A stretch of 64,000 nt of DNA. Origin: Chlorokybus atmophyticus. Lineage: Eukaryota; Streptophyta; Chlorokybophyceae; Chlorokybales; Chlorokybaceae. Numbering within the stretch: the stretch's first letter is position 1; every line of letters begins with the position of its first letter. Positions 43,234-55,509 of this stretch are shown piece by piece. Under the pieces are notes generated by a model that made no database searches, was not told the DNA's origin, and worked only from the letters and a program-made list of their open reading frames with translations. Location of the stretch: assembly GCA_009103225.1 (NCBI GenBank), contig RHPI01002836.1, forward strand, positions 1-64,000, read 5' to 3'. The translations under genes and the position numbers were made by a program.

Positions 43234-44250
43234 TGTAACGATACCACTCACTTACTTACTGGGCGGCTTGGCAAACTTATGCACAAGCACAAGGACTTAC
43301 TACTAGAAGCCCTACCAGCGTCACTGGTGCAGTACCTTGCAGAGGAAGTCACAGCACCGCACCAAGGAAGGAAAGGATGACACCAACCTCTCTACTCAGC
43401 TCCCACACACTCACACACTCAAGCACACCTCACACACATGTGCAAAGCTGCCACGGACATCACACCCCACATGGAATGAGAGGGAGAGCCCCTTGAACAA
43501 CTAAACTAGGCACCCCACACACAAGAGTCGAGTATGCACATGCTGAGCTGCCTCAACACATGTTGAGGCCGTTCATATACCCTCTCTTTGCTGCTCTCCG
43601 ACCTAGAACATCCAAGTCCAAGGCTACATGCCTTGTCATGGCTGCGTTGACCGCAACTCATGTCTAGGGCTGCCACATCAGCCCTTGGACCTCTTTCAAC
43701 GCCTAAGACTGATCACACATCAGCCTCGGACATTGTAAACGTCCCTAGGCTGGTCACATCAGCCTAGGACATCACACACGTCATCCTTGGACATTGTGAA
43801 CGTCCTTGGCTGGTCACATCAGCCTAGGACATCATACTCATGCGTACATATGCATCCTTATGCATACATATGCGCGCATATGCACACATATGCGCATGCA
43901 TGCATATACATGCATACATTTAGTACATACCTCTCATGCACGCTTATGCACTCATATGTGTACATGTGCACACATATGCAAACACATGCATACACATGCG
44001 GACATATGCACACATATGTCTCTGTACATCACATGATGTCTCATCGGCTATGATCAGCCTTGTGCTTGCCATCATGCCTTGTGTAGTTCATCATGCTCAA
44101 GGCCGCACACGCTCTAGAGCAGACCTACATGGGAGCACACCCACAAGCACTACACACGCTTGCGTAGTGTGGGTCCCCACTTGGTCTCATCTTACTTACT
44201 ACATAAGTAAGGGACAGAGACTGATTTTTGCCTGCCCTGTGGGCGTGACA
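43234..44250 (-). repeat. 5' LTR of the chromovirus
   Basis: 1017 bp, partner of 37292-38259. It is longer mainly because of an ACACTCACACACTCAAGC-type insertion around 43405-43450. Confidence 0.93.
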
Positions 44251-44255
44251 AGGAT

Positions 44256-46094
44256 ATAGTTATTTAGTTGGTTATTGTGAGAGGGGTAGGTTTGTACGGT
44301 GACGACTAATAGTATGAGAATGCAGACTGAGTAAGCGATTTTATTTCATTCAACAACTGAAGATTAGATGTAACATATCCTTTATATACATTTATATGCG
44401 GCCATGTGTAATAGACAATCATTTGCTGCTATTTCACCAAATACTTACCATTATAAGATAATGATTATGAGATAACCTTAAAACATATCCAACCAAAAAC
44501 ATGCCGTCACATGTGGCCATTGCATGCACACGGTGTGCATACTGTGCTCATTATTGTTTATAAATGGGGATATATGAGCTAATGCGTGACATGGAGATGT
44601 GCTTTGAACGGTCACGACCTTGTCTTTGGCAAAACCAATGGTTCCATGCTAGTACTCGCCGCCCAGCCAATAAGAGGCAGCAAGTCGCGCACACTACCGC
44701 GCAGCCCGGTCGTCAGTGCCATGTGTGATGGCCCGTCATCACTAATGGCCCTAGCGCGTGTGACCTTGCTTGCGTGTCGGCCGGCCGGACCAAACAGCCG
44801 CACCACTAGGGTAAATTTGGACACCTAATTAAGGATAGGTTATAAGCTATGATGCCTATATACGATGTGGGGTTGTGATGGCTTGGTGTCAAGCCTGTCG
44901 TGTCCACTGTCTGACACACTCGACGGCAAATTTGTAGCGTATCTAGTGCGCTTGCAGCAGTCAGTGAAGTGGAGAGGTGGCTGTGACCGGTCTAAAAAGG
45001 CTGATGGGCTTAGTTCGGACGACTGAAACTGGCTGCTTTCAGCCTGTTCTGGCGGGTTGTTGGCCTTTGATAGCCCTGAGCCTGTGCTAATGTGCTGTCC
45101 TTGCCATTTGTGGCCTGAGACGTGCCTCTCAACCTCGCCGCCATCGCCGCAGCGGTTGGCGGTGAGGTTGTTGTTATTGTTGGGTGCCCGAACTTAGGGG
45201 AGGTGGTAGGCGCCCACTGCCTTGTTGCCTTGCTAGCCGTTTTGTGGGGTCGAAGCGCTCGGCCCGCAAGTCCCGCCGCCACCATGGTGCGTCCTACTGT
45301 CCCTGCTTGCGCCAGGGGTTTATTGAAACCCTCAAATTGCCGTTGCCCTTGCCTTGCAACCACTGCTGGTTTGTGGTGATTGTCTTGTTGTGTGTGCTGT
45401 TGTGGTGACTGTTTGTGTTAGTCTTGCCTATGGGTCTGTGGTGGGCAACGTGATGAAGGCTGGGGACATTGTGGAGCAGTTCAGCGGAGATTGGCCCATG
45501 GACCTGCCTCTAAGCGACTAAGTGCTGACTTAGTTGGCCTTCGGGCCACTCACTATGTGTGTGTGTGTGCGCATGCTTGGCATGTGCAGTGTCATCAGGT
45601 GTGCTAGCCACTGTGCTAGCCATGCAGTCCTAGCTGGTGTGCTGTGATGCCCCGGCCCCAATGACCCCTGTATATAGCCACTCTGGTAATGTACCTCCCC
45701 ACCCTGATCATCTTGTGTCCAATGCATGCATGCTGCCAATTGTCTGTACGCATTGTCTGTATGCATGCCCCTTTGTGCACAGCATTTACACACACTAGGT
45801 GCATTCACATTCAAGTTGTGCACTATATTCATTGTCCCTCGGCAAAGCACTAGTAATGCATGGAAGCTATGTACATGGCAGTATATGTCCGATACTAACA
45901 GAAACTAGCGGAGACCCCTAGCTGCCTGCTTAAGGTGAAGCAAGGTTTGGGCTGGAGTTGTGTTTGCAATCGCAGCATCAACCACTGCATTGGCCTGCTG
46001 CATGTGTGTTGCTATTGGAGACATTGACAGATAGCGCGCACGGTGCGGCCTTCATGTGGGGCTTGGCTGTGGTGTGAGGTTGCGCAGAGGGTGG
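44256..46094. other. Intergenic, no supported gene
   Basis: AT-rich to 44580, then the dispersed repeat at 44590-44815, then GC-moderate sequence. Short ORFs around 45010-45410 are Ala/Gly/Pro-rich and lack motifs. A TG microsatellite lies at 45557-45572. Confidence 0.45.
44590..44815 (+). repeat. Dispersed GC-rich repeat with CCAAT motifs, copy 2
   Basis: Same orientation as copy 1 at 19820-20005. Shares GGAGATGTGCTTTGAACGGTC, CCGCCCAGCCAATAAGAGGC, CGCGCAGCCCGG and CAGCCGCACCACT, with insertions between. Confidence 0.6.
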
Positions 46095-46196
46095 TCAAAG
46101 TAGACTGCACCCTGGGCCTTGCATCATCGACGCCAAGTCTATGATGCAAGGCTTCGCGCCAGCAGGTGTGTTGATGTGGGTTGGACCTGCTCTTGC

Positions 46197-48615
46197 CACC
46201 GCGGCTGCTATGCTAGCAGCTTGGCCTGCTTGGCAGTCTCCTTCTCTGCCTTGGCAGCTTCCCTCTCTGCCCTGGCAGCTTCCTTCTCGATTCTCACCTG
46301 CTGCTTCTACCATGCCAACACCTCTCGCTGGGCTGCCTTCTCCACACGGAGTGCTGCAGTCAACTCCTTCACCCAGGCCAATTCCTGCTTGTTGTTGGCT
46401 GCCGCCAGCTTGCGCGCCTCAACAGCAGCCTTCTTCCCTGCAAGCTCAGCCTTCTTTGCTTGCAGGGCCTTGATGTATCCCTCTGATGTCAGGCACAAAG
46501 AGCCCTGGATCTGTGGAGCCTTGGTCTTCTTCTGTTGCCAAGCAGAAGGTTCTGCCTGATTCTGCATGACCCCGAAGTTGATTTTGGTGGTGTTGGCACC
46601 AGCAGCAGCAGCAGCCCCCACTGCAGGTGGATCCGTGTTTACGTTGATGTTGTAGTTGTTGTTGTTGTTGGCGATGTTGACATTGTTGTGGTTGACAATG
46701 CTTGGCATCACAGGCTCAGGAGGATCATTCTCCTTGTCGCTGGTGCTCTCCTCATCTTCTGTGGCATCTGCGTCAGCCTCCTCGTCAACAGGCATAGGCA
46801 CTCCTTGACTATCCAACACTGGGCCTCCAAAATTCATGCTGCATTTGCGCGTGCGCCAGGTCAGGTGTGATGTCCTTAGCTGCTGGTTTGGGAAGCTGTG
46901 GCACCTTGTCGTCCAAGGCATGCGTGTTTACTAGCTATATGCCTGCCAAACCCACACATGGTTAGGTGGGCCACTTCTTACAATGCATGTAACACTTGCA
47001 TGTTGCTCTACCTGTCTTTTTGAAGCCACTGATGATGTTGGCAGGTGTCATGGCGAGGTAAAAGGGCTTTGCTGTTAGCTCAATGAGCTTCAGCTTGGTG
47101 ATTGGGCAGGTGGGATGCTCTACTCGCCACTTGAGGAACTCTGATCGGTAGTGCTGCTTGAGCGCTTTGAAGCATCTCACATCCAGTACCTAAAAGGTAA
47201 GAGACACAGCAGCATCAGCATACAACCACTCAGCCACCTTAGTTGACAACTCTCACTGCATTGCACCCACTTACCTGCATAAGGTGTGTCATATGCGCTG
47301 GGAAAGTATGGTGACCCCATTGTCCCGTGCCATCTCCAGCAACTCATGATTCATGCGTAACGAACGGCCGTCCAGCAGCAGAAGGACAAGCCTGGAGATG
47401 CTGGCGCCACTAGGTATGTGTTCCAAGAACCTTTTAAACCAGTCAACAAACAACTCGAGTGTCATGTACGCATTCTCTTGCATACGCATGAAGGCACCTA
47501 GTGGGCCAGCCTGCACATAATTCGCAGTGAAGCGTGCCCCCTTGAGGATGTACATGGGAGGCATCCAGTTGCCAGCAGCGCTCACGCACGCCATCATGCT
47601 AATGTGTTCGCGACTGCCAAACTGGTTGTAATAGAAATTTTTGTACCCCTTCTTGCAAATCACCTTGACAGCTCCTGCCATGCAGCCTGTTGTCATCACC
47701 ACCCTACTGAAACTAACAGCAAAACGTGATTGTGTACAGCAACATACCAAGGTTATCTGGCTCAAAGCCAGTCTCGTCCGCATTGAAGATGCGTGAGGGA
47801 TCATCAATGCCCAACTCCTCCAAAGTCCTGACGTACAAGTCGAAGAAACCCTCCACATTCTCCCTTGTGCAAGCTTGCCACCTCCTCCTATCCAGACCCT
47901 CAGCAACTCTGCATGCCAGCTGGTGTCTTGTCATGAGCAAGCGCAGCCACTTGTAGCCAGGGCAGCCAGCGACACCAAACCTCTTCAGCCGCTTCTTAGG
48001 ATCAGCCTTCAGCATATATTTACCACCTGTGGCCACCACATCCTGGTGAGACACATGCACACTGCACATACACACACACTTGCACTTGCACTTGCACACA
48101 CACATGCGCACACACAGACTTCACCTTCTGAAACAAGGCTGGGCAAGTAACACCAAAGTTGTTGTCAGCACACCAGTTGATCCACCTCACCAGCTCCGTC
48201 TCTTCTGCACCAGTCATCACCGGTGGACGCCCACTAGGAGTGCGAAGCTGCAGCTTCTCAGGAAAGTGCATGTAGTCATAAGGGTGGACTTCGCAACGCC
48301 ATGGGTGGCAGCAGATATTATAAGCCCCATCCCAGCCTTGACGTCATCTACAGCAATTGCCATCTTCAACAGATGGCTCTGGCCCTTGGCCCCCCAGTTG
48401 ATGTAACGTATACCCTTGCGCCTGGTTGTGCCCAAGCAGCTGCGTATAGCAGCTTTGCTGCGCCCCCTGAAGCGTTTACAAGGGCCAGGAGCTGAGGGTG
48501 TACTACATGGTCTCTTGCTGCCAGCTGCAAGAGTAGTCTCCTGCAGCATAAGCATAGTTTGACGCAGTGCAGCAGCAGCCTCAACACACACACTTGCATA
48601 GCAACTACCCTCCAT
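46197..48615 (-). pseudogene. Pogo-like (Tc1/mariner superfamily) transposase, spliced and broken
   Basis: On the minus strand the N-terminus has a psq/CENP-B-type helix-turn-helix (LLKMAIAVDDVKAGMGLIISAATHGVAKSTL, 48370-48270). A second helix-turn-helix region follows (GAEETELVRWINWCADNNFG). The DDE core has RIFNADETGFEPDN (first Asp, about 47770), YYNQFGSREHISMMACVSAAGNWMPP, and LLLLDGRSLRMN (second Asp). After a frameshift near 47315 comes HMTHLMQ, then an intron (donor GTAAGT near 47278), then VLDVRCFKALKQHYR and TPANIISGFKKTG. The C-terminal extension (46921-46310) has Asn runs and a Lys/Ala/Glu coiled coil that continues past an in-frame TAG (46307-46309) to about 46197. Terminal inverted repeats were not found. 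Confidence 0.82.
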
Positions 48616-48765
48616 GTTATGCTGAGCACCACAACCTCACCTCGTCCCCTTGTGTGCTCTGTGTGTCTTGACTTGCGCACACACACATGCGAGTGCGCTT
48701 GTGTTGCATGTGTCATGCATGTGCACAATGCAATGGGGTCACATGCATAGCATTGCATATACGCT

Positions 48766-48792
48766 ACACACACACACACACACACACACACA
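48766..48792. repeat. CA microsatellite
   Basis: About 13 uninterrupted CA units, just 5' (minus strand) of the transposase region. Confidence 0.95.
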
Positions 48793-48839
48793 GCAATCCC
48801 ACGTCGTAGCCATGCGTCGTTGCACGCCATGCCGATAAC

Positions 48840-49925
48840 ACGGGCAAACTTCGTTACTTCCTATGCACTTGCAGTTCGTTGCGACCTTAAGCATCACTCT
48901 GTATGGCTACCAGGGATCCTACGACTTCTCACATGCACGGTACCCCCGGTCAAACATGTGGCAACCATGTGCATGTCACACCGCAACACACACTTCATCA
49001 GCATGTATCGCATGTCAATCAACATGCATCCACTGCCAACACCTTCTCAGGAACGCTACACTCAAAGTTGCGATTTACAATAGGGCATGCGTTACATAGG
49101 GTAGAGCCACACCGCTTAACAACAGCACAAGCGGACATGGCTTGCGTCTGACCTTATACGATTCAAGAACTGCCAAGGCATAGTGTATGAAGATGTGACA
49201 CTATTCATCACATAGCATAAATGCTTCAAATACTTTCAGCATGTTATTGAATACCCACATACATGAACACTTGACACACACATGCCTTTGGCAGACCACC
49301 ATTGGGCACAATTACCTACATCAGCACTGCCTTCACGCCTCGGAGCCGGCAACACCCCCCCCACNNNNNNNNNNNNNNNNNNNNNNNNNNNNNNNNNNNN
49401 NNNNNNNNNNNNNNNNNNNNNNNNNNNNNNNNNNNNNNNNNNNNNNNNNNNNNNNNNNNNNNNNNNNNNNNNNNNNNNNNNNNNNNNNNNNNNNNNNNNN
49501 NNNNNNNNNNNNNNNNNNNNNNNNNNNNNNNNNNNNNNNNNNNNNNNNNNNNNNNNNNNNNNNNNNNNNNNNNCCCCGCCCCTTTCGCCAAAACCCTTCA
49601 CCGCCAACCACAGCGCAACTGCTCAACTGCCATTTGATTAGGGTTTTATCAGCCAGCCACATGCATGCTTACGCACGCACAGCACTCCCTGCATCATTGC
49701 AGCCATGTGTACGCCATGCTCTGGGCTTGCTGGCAGACTAACGTATCACAGGAGGCACAGTCTCAAACACAACCAATAACCATGTTATTGGTACTTGTAA
49801 CTGTTGCTGACATTACAAAAACTACACATTTATGTGACCCCAAAACCTTGTGTGCTACTCTAGCACTATGTACAGACATGAACACCATGACCGCCACTGC
49901 TACTGCCACAATAATCCCTGCTAGG
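48840..49925. other. Intergenic with 209-bp assembly gap
   Basis: No gene supported. N run at 49365-49573 is flanked by C-rich runs like the gap at 15405. The 3' UTR of the TVP38-like gene lies at the right edge. Confidence 0.6.
49365..49573. other. Assembly gap (209 N)
   Basis: Run of N; any frame through it is meaningless. Confidence 0.99.
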
Positions 49926-52341
49926 CTATTGCGCCATACCTTCCTCAGCCTCTTTGAGTGCTTTCTGCATTGACATGCCATCTGGGTTGGCCAATCGACA
50001 TGGGTAGACAGCATGACAACGATTCAAATGCACAGCTGGATTACTAACCTGTGCCAGACGTGTAATGTACGCTGTTGCCACCGCTGTGGCTGCCAGACCA
50101 AGCCCCAAAGTCCAACCATGATTGACACTGGACTCGAGTGCTGCGCCAGCTACATGGTTCTTCTGCAAGTGCACGTAATGCCTCAGTGAACACCCAGACC
50201 AAGAGTCAACAAGAAGTTGACAAGCACTGATATTGCTTGGTGTAAATCTTACCAGGAGCTGTTTGCTGACATTGCCAGCGCTGACAAAAGCCCATGTTCC
50301 TGGCAACATTCCCAACCAACTGGCTGCAACATACGGCCCGAGCTCCACCGATGTCAGACCATATAGGTAGTTTGACAGCGACAGCGGCAAAAGTGGAGAT
50401 AATCTCAGCAGAGTTATGACCCGAAATGAATCCTATAATACACGACTGTTCAGATTCTCATGTTCGAAAGTGCAATCAGCCATTTCAAGAATCGCTGCCT
50501 TCACCCAATACATACCTTTCCGACTGCTTTGTCAATGGCTTGGAACTTTGGACTGTTCCGTGCCATCTTGACCACTTTATCCCGCGCAACGTATCGAGCA
50601 ATCGTGAAGGAGATGGTTGCTGCAATCTGCGGGAGAAACAGGTGGTTAAGTGGTTGGAAACCGTTCTTGTGCAACAAAGCAGCGTCAATCTGTGGCTCGC
50701 AATTGTAAAATATACCATGTGCTTACCGTTCCAGCAACGGAGGCAAGAATTGTGCCTGGCAGCACTCCAAACAAGACGCCGGCAGACATTGTCAATGGCA
50801 ACGCGGGAATCGCCAACACTTCCAAGCCAACGTAAGATACCACATACGCTACGTACCCCAAAGGTCCAAGATCTGTGCTTAACAGTAACACAAAGTAAGC
50901 CGACATAAACCTCAACACCAACCCATCCAAGCCATCCATATTACCGCACACACGTATGCACACATTTGTGCGGATACGTACACTACATACCGTCTAAATA
51001 GCCAGCCAACTGCTCCACAGCTACGTTGATAGGTTCCCTGAAGTAATACGTCAAAAACCCAAGTGCGGCAATGCCCCCTAACAGAGCACCACCCAGCAGC
51101 AGACCAGCTCCACCCATGCCACCACCGGAACCCTGCAGCAAACATGGGGTTTGTGCACAGTATGTTGGCAGGGCAGGGCGAAATAGTACCAGCGTAGAGC
51201 ATGCATGCAGCAGAAGGGCTGCTATGGTGCCAACAAAGTACCTCCGATGCGTCGGAGGTTGTCTCCTTCAGAGCCTCAACAACATGGTCGCCGTCTGCAG
51301 GTGTCGAGGCTGCGGGCTCATCCTCAGTTATTTCATACCCGTCCTCATCAAAGATTATACTTCCATCATCTCGCTTCTGCCACACAAGCATGCATCACAT
51401 CAATCACACTAAGGACTTGACATTGCGTGACAGCAGGCTGCGCTCAAGCCATTGGCGTCTAACGGCTGCTTCAACGTGTCAACTTCCTACATGCAAGCGA
51501 CATTCACTGTGCCATCAGGCTATACCGGCAGAGGCTTTGGTCATCTCAATGAACACAGCTCATGAGTATCAGAACCGTGAGTTCTGAAGCTTCATGTACA
51601 AGTAAACCAATACAGGTTGCAATAAACCACAGATGTCGACCGTGCAATGTGCGCTATGAGGCATGCAACTGTATGACGAATCTAGGACTGCATGAACGCA
51701 CAACGTTGTAAACGCTTGCGTTCGCAAACTTAAAGGCAACGCAAGTATGAGTACCAAGAAATCGAGAGGCAGCAGAAATTGCATGCATAATTTTTTTGAC
51801 ATGAAATGAGACGCAAACGTAGAAGAAAGCGTAGACGTGCCAACATGCAATACAACCAGTGTGTCATGTCTCTGCCTTATGTATGTGCTATGGGTGATGC
51901 TACGCAGCAACCCAACAATATAAAATATAGACAAGCTTGTACACAGTGTCCACTACATGATGACCAGGTTAGCTGCTTGCAATCACAAACGAGAGTGATT
52001 TAGAACAAGCTTCCATGGGCACAACACACTGTAATAGCGGTGAACAAGATGAAGGAGAAGAAAAACGAAGTTGTGTAAACAGGACGGCAAAGCTACTTAG
52101 GGAGGAGCACCTTGATCACGCTGCTGTTACTGCTGTGATGAGTGGCTTGGAGTGGCCCAACTGACCGCCTGCGAGTGGATTCAGGTTGGTTGAACTGCGA
52201 GGCCTGGCATCGTTGCCTGCAAGATGACAGCAGCCTGGGACATAGACTGGGCCGCCTGACCGAGGTAGACGCGGCGGATGATGCTCCGGCCCTCAGCAGG
52301 CACGCCGCCCCGCCAGCCGTAGCTGCAGCCGCCGCAGCCAT
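49926..52341 (-). CDS. TVP38/TMEM64 (VTT/DedA) family membrane protein, organelle-targeted
   Basis: Eight minus-strand exons: 52341-52111, 51376-51242, 51132-50991, 50872-50727, 50626-50516, 50432-50253, 50162-50049, 49964-49926; 365 residues with all phases consistent. Residues 1-77 are rich in Ala, Ser and Arg and look like a plastid transit peptide. An acidic stretch (80-122) follows. The VTT domain runs from about 171: VLAIPALPLTMSAGVLFGVLPGT, FTIARYVARDKV, then LLRLSPLLPLSLSNYLYGL and ELGPYVAASWLGMLPGTWAFVSAG. The last hydrophobic segment is GLGLAATAVATAYI. Related VTT proteins (DedA, TMEM41B, VMP1) act in membrane biogenesis and lipid scrambling; a plastid membrane role is inferred. Exon 1 is joined by splice signals and phase (VIK|KRDDG) without a homology check. 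Ends in TAG. Confidence 0.92.
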
Positions 52342-53178
52342 AGCTGCAAGCTCCAGGCCACAGCCCCTGCTTATTCAAGCACCCAAGAAACACCGACTAT
52401 GTCCGAGGCCAAGCCACGCTCCGACAAGCGCTTACGCCGCCTCCAGTTTCGCCACCACCGCCGCCGCCACGCCCACAAGCGCCCGCTCAAACCCTAAGCT
52501 CCACGCAGCACGCCACGTGGGCGCCAGAGCAATCCGCCTAGCGGCTGATCCGGGTCAGGAAATTCCGGTCGCACCTCCGGATACGCATGCTTGAAGTTTT
52601 CACCCTGACCGTCTTTGGGTCTCGTAACCGCGATTCGGATTCAATCCTGAGCGCATACAAGTAACTGAGGATGTTGGTTTCAGGTTTAGATGCTGTGTTG
52701 AGGAAGATTGACTGCGATACGTGCGGTCAGATCTGACGGGAATCGGCTCTCGTGCCAACTTAAGATGCCCGCCCGCTCTAGACCTGAGCCTGCGCGCGGC
52801 GCGCGACTCGCGTGCCACCACAAACACGCGCGAGCGGCACGACCTGGATCCGCAAGCTGTTGTAGTTATCGACCCGGATCGTGTTACTGAATTTAGGGTT
52901 TGAAAGAAGGAATTGAGTTAATAACTTCAGCAGTGAGCTCAGGAGTGGTGCAGGCGGTATGCGTGCGCACGTCTTCTGCTGGGTAGTCCTCGCTGCTTAA
53001 AGCAGGCATGCATGATCTGCAGCACCAAGAGCTGCGCTGAGAGCTTGCGCAGATTTTGGGCTTTGTACTGGTCCCTGTGGTCATGGCGCTGCTGGCTGCG
53101 CATGCACGTCGCATGTGCACGGCAAGGTAGACGCTATGCATAATAACGCTTGCATAACACTCCAACAGGTGTTGAGGA
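52342..53178. other. Divergent promoter region between the TVP38-like gene and COQ3
   Basis: 837 bp between two divergently transcribed genes. Short ORFs on both strands are compositionally biased and unsupported. It probably holds both promoters; no TATA box was picked out. Confidence 0.5.
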
Positions 53179-55234
53179 ATGTGCTTGACCTTGCACGCGT
53201 GCCCGTTGATTGTCGCTGTTAACTGCCCTGTATTGTTTGGGAAGGTCGACATGCTGCATGCCTGTTACGAGAGCATGCGTGCCTTTATCTCTGTGCTGAT
53301 TAGCACTTGCCGTGTAGCATCTCAGCGCAAACTTGTTTCTGCTCTCCGTCGTTGGTGTGCATTAACTGCGTGCAGGGTGATTCCTGCGGCCGCAGCTGCT
53401 GTGCGGAGCTATGTTTCTCCCTCTGCAGATGCTGAGGAGATGAGGAAGTTTGCAAAGATGGCGGACTCCTGGTGAGTTACAGCGGTGTTTGGCACTTCAA
53501 TGATAATGATTGTTTACGCACGTTGCGCACTGCATGTGCCATGGCTGTGTTGTCTTCTATCACTAGTGTATGGACTTAACAACTCTAACCATACAACGCC
53601 CCTGTGCCTGTGAGTACATTACAGGTCACATAATTTAGTGTACAGCTTGCACAAGTGAAAGCAGTCATTTTGCAGCTTGTATTACAAATGCAAGTTTGCT
53701 TAAGCTGTCAAAACTGTTTGCATTGCTGCATTGCTTGCTAACGAGTTTAATATTAATAAGCAGTTGTTGGTGGAGTCGTAAGTACTTTGGATTGCCAGTT
53801 GCTATCACGTGGTGTGCGTGCTTTATCCTTGGCTATGCCGTGTGCAGCAGGCATTGTTGTTTGCTTCAGTTGCAGCTTGTGTGCGCAGGGCTCAGAGTAA
53901 TACATGTGCTTGCAGGTGGGATCCGAAAGGACCATATGCTGCACTGCACGCTATGAACCCCACACGCGTATCATTCATTCGCAAAGTGCTTTCACGACAT
54001 TTTGGGTATGTTGAGGAAATGCAAAGCTGAGAAGGGGGCTGTGTTTTGTCAACTGATTATTCAAATGACAACATTGTGTGTCCTGTACATGCCCAGGCGA
54101 GATTCTTTTGCCTCAGAACCATTGAAGGACCTGAGGTTGTTGGATGTTGGATGCGGAGGTGGACTTCTCTCCGAGGCAAGGCGCTGGTACATACAACAAG
54201 CTTTTGCCACCACATCTTCCTGCATGCTGCACTCATGCTTCCGCCATGCTGGCTCAGCGTGAACTCATGTCTGGCAGTCACTCGCGCGGCTTGGGGCCAA
54301 TGTGACAGGCATTGACTTGACGGCTGAGAGCGTGAAGGTTGCACAAACGCATGCGTTGAGGAATACGCACACTCCACGGATACGGTACATGGCTACCAGT
54401 GCTGAGAATCTTTTGGCCCGAGGAGAAACATTTGATGCCGTGCTGGCATTGGAGGTACAGGACTCTTCTGGTGATCTTTTGTTCACCATTTCTTGCATTC
54501 AAGTGTGCAATGTTCAGCTTTGCTACCTTGAACTTCGCTGAGGCATGTCGTAGTGTGGATGGAGGCATGTGCAGGTTACTTCTCATTGATGCAAGTCTCT
54601 CTGTGTGACCGTCTGAGCCTGTTGTACAGGTCATTGAACATACTGCAAGCCCTGCACAGTTCGTCAAGACATTAGTGCGTCTCACCAACTATGATGGCGC
54701 TCTGTGCATCTCAACAATCAACAGGACTCCACGCTCGTACGCGCTCGCAATACTTGGTGCTGAGTACATTCTCCGCTGGGTATATTGCTATAAAGCTGTT
54801 ACGCTGACTGCCTTGGCAAAATCTTTGCTTTGGTTTATTGTATTGTCGGTTTTCAGGTCCCCAAGGGCACACACGACTGGAATCGTTTTGTCACCCCGGA
54901 GGAGTTGGCACTGATGCTGCAGAGATCTGGTGCTGAGGTATGTATGAAGGTTCTTAATTGTGAGCACTGCATTAAGACAGTCAGATGGTCCATTGCTAAG
55001 GTGGTAGTTAGGTTGTTGCGGCTGCTGTGTGCCTGCCATGTGCAGCAGCCCACAAGCTGATGACATGATTCTATCCAGATGGAGTCTTTGGCTGGGATGG
55101 TGTACAACCCACTCAGCAGAGAATGGAGCCTTGTGAGTGACGACGGTGTGAACTACATTGCAGCGGCACGCAGAACCTTTCGCGGTGGCGGTCGGCCGCC
55201 GCAGCATATTGATGTACGGGCATCAGTCTTGTAG
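53179..55234 (+). CDS. COQ3: Ubiquinone biosynthesis O-methyltransferase (UbiG/COQ3)
   Basis: Seven exons: 53179-53471, 53916-54005, 54097-54175, 54278-54454, 54630-54779, 54857-54937, 55079-55234; 341 residues. A second ATG at 53251 would give 317 residues with an Arg-rich presequence (MLHACYESMRAFISVL..), which suits mitochondrial import better; the true start is open. COQ3 carries out both O-methylation steps of ubiquinone synthesis with S-adenosylmethionine, on the matrix face of the inner membrane. Evidence: MADSWWDPKGPYAALHAMNPTR (about 94-115), motif I LLDVGCGGGLLSESLARLGA (142-161) with VTGIDL, AVLALEVIEHTASPAQF (207-223), [31 protein letters not shown] (about 243-270) and SLAGMVYNPL. 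Intron 3 uses a GC donor (GAG|GCAAGG), fixed by the conserved LLSE-SLARLG join. Ends in TAG. Confidence 0.95.
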
Positions 55235-55509
55235 ACCAGTCGTTCAGGCAATTAGGGATGCAGGTGAATGTGTGCATGTGTTTCCGTGCAGGAGGCATGG
55301 AAGCTTGGTTGCAACTGCACCCAATTCCAATGCGTAGCAGATTGCAGTAGCAAGACCCGACGTGCACGATATGTACAGATTGATATTGATTTCTCACAGA
55401 ATGAGATGGTGCGCATTTCTGAACTGTGATTGCTAGATTGTTATAACAGCGACCATGATTAGCTTATGGAAACCAACCAGCAGGCGACATATGTGTATGT
55501 ACATACAAT
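55235..55509. other. 3' flank of COQ3
   Basis: No gene. Presumed 3' UTR; TGTAC and TTGTAGACC strings, no clear signal chosen. Confidence 0.4.

Larger units (their letters stand above)
37292..44250 (-). mobile_element. Full-length Ty3/gypsy chromovirus with LTRs and target-site duplication
   Basis: LTRs at 37292-38259 and 43234-44250 both have TG...CA ends on the minus strand (TGTSACGCCC...CGTTACA). The element is flanked by perfect 5-bp repeats AGGAT (37287-37291, 44251-44255). On the minus strand a candidate primer-binding site (TGGACTCGGAGC, near 43232-43221) follows the 5' LTR. A polypurine tract (AAGTGGGGAGGAA, 38272-38260) precedes the 3' LTR. Pol order is protease, RT, RNase H, integrase, chromodomain. 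Coding breaks: TGA near 42140, TAG near 41504, a frameshift in RT near 41030, more near 40400-40160, and TAG near 39715. The copy is dead for protein but structurally complete. Confidence 0.95.

Noticed and set aside
49236-49741. Several ORFs spanning 49365-49573 and 15405-15491
   Set aside because: They run through assembly gaps; the sequence there is unknown.
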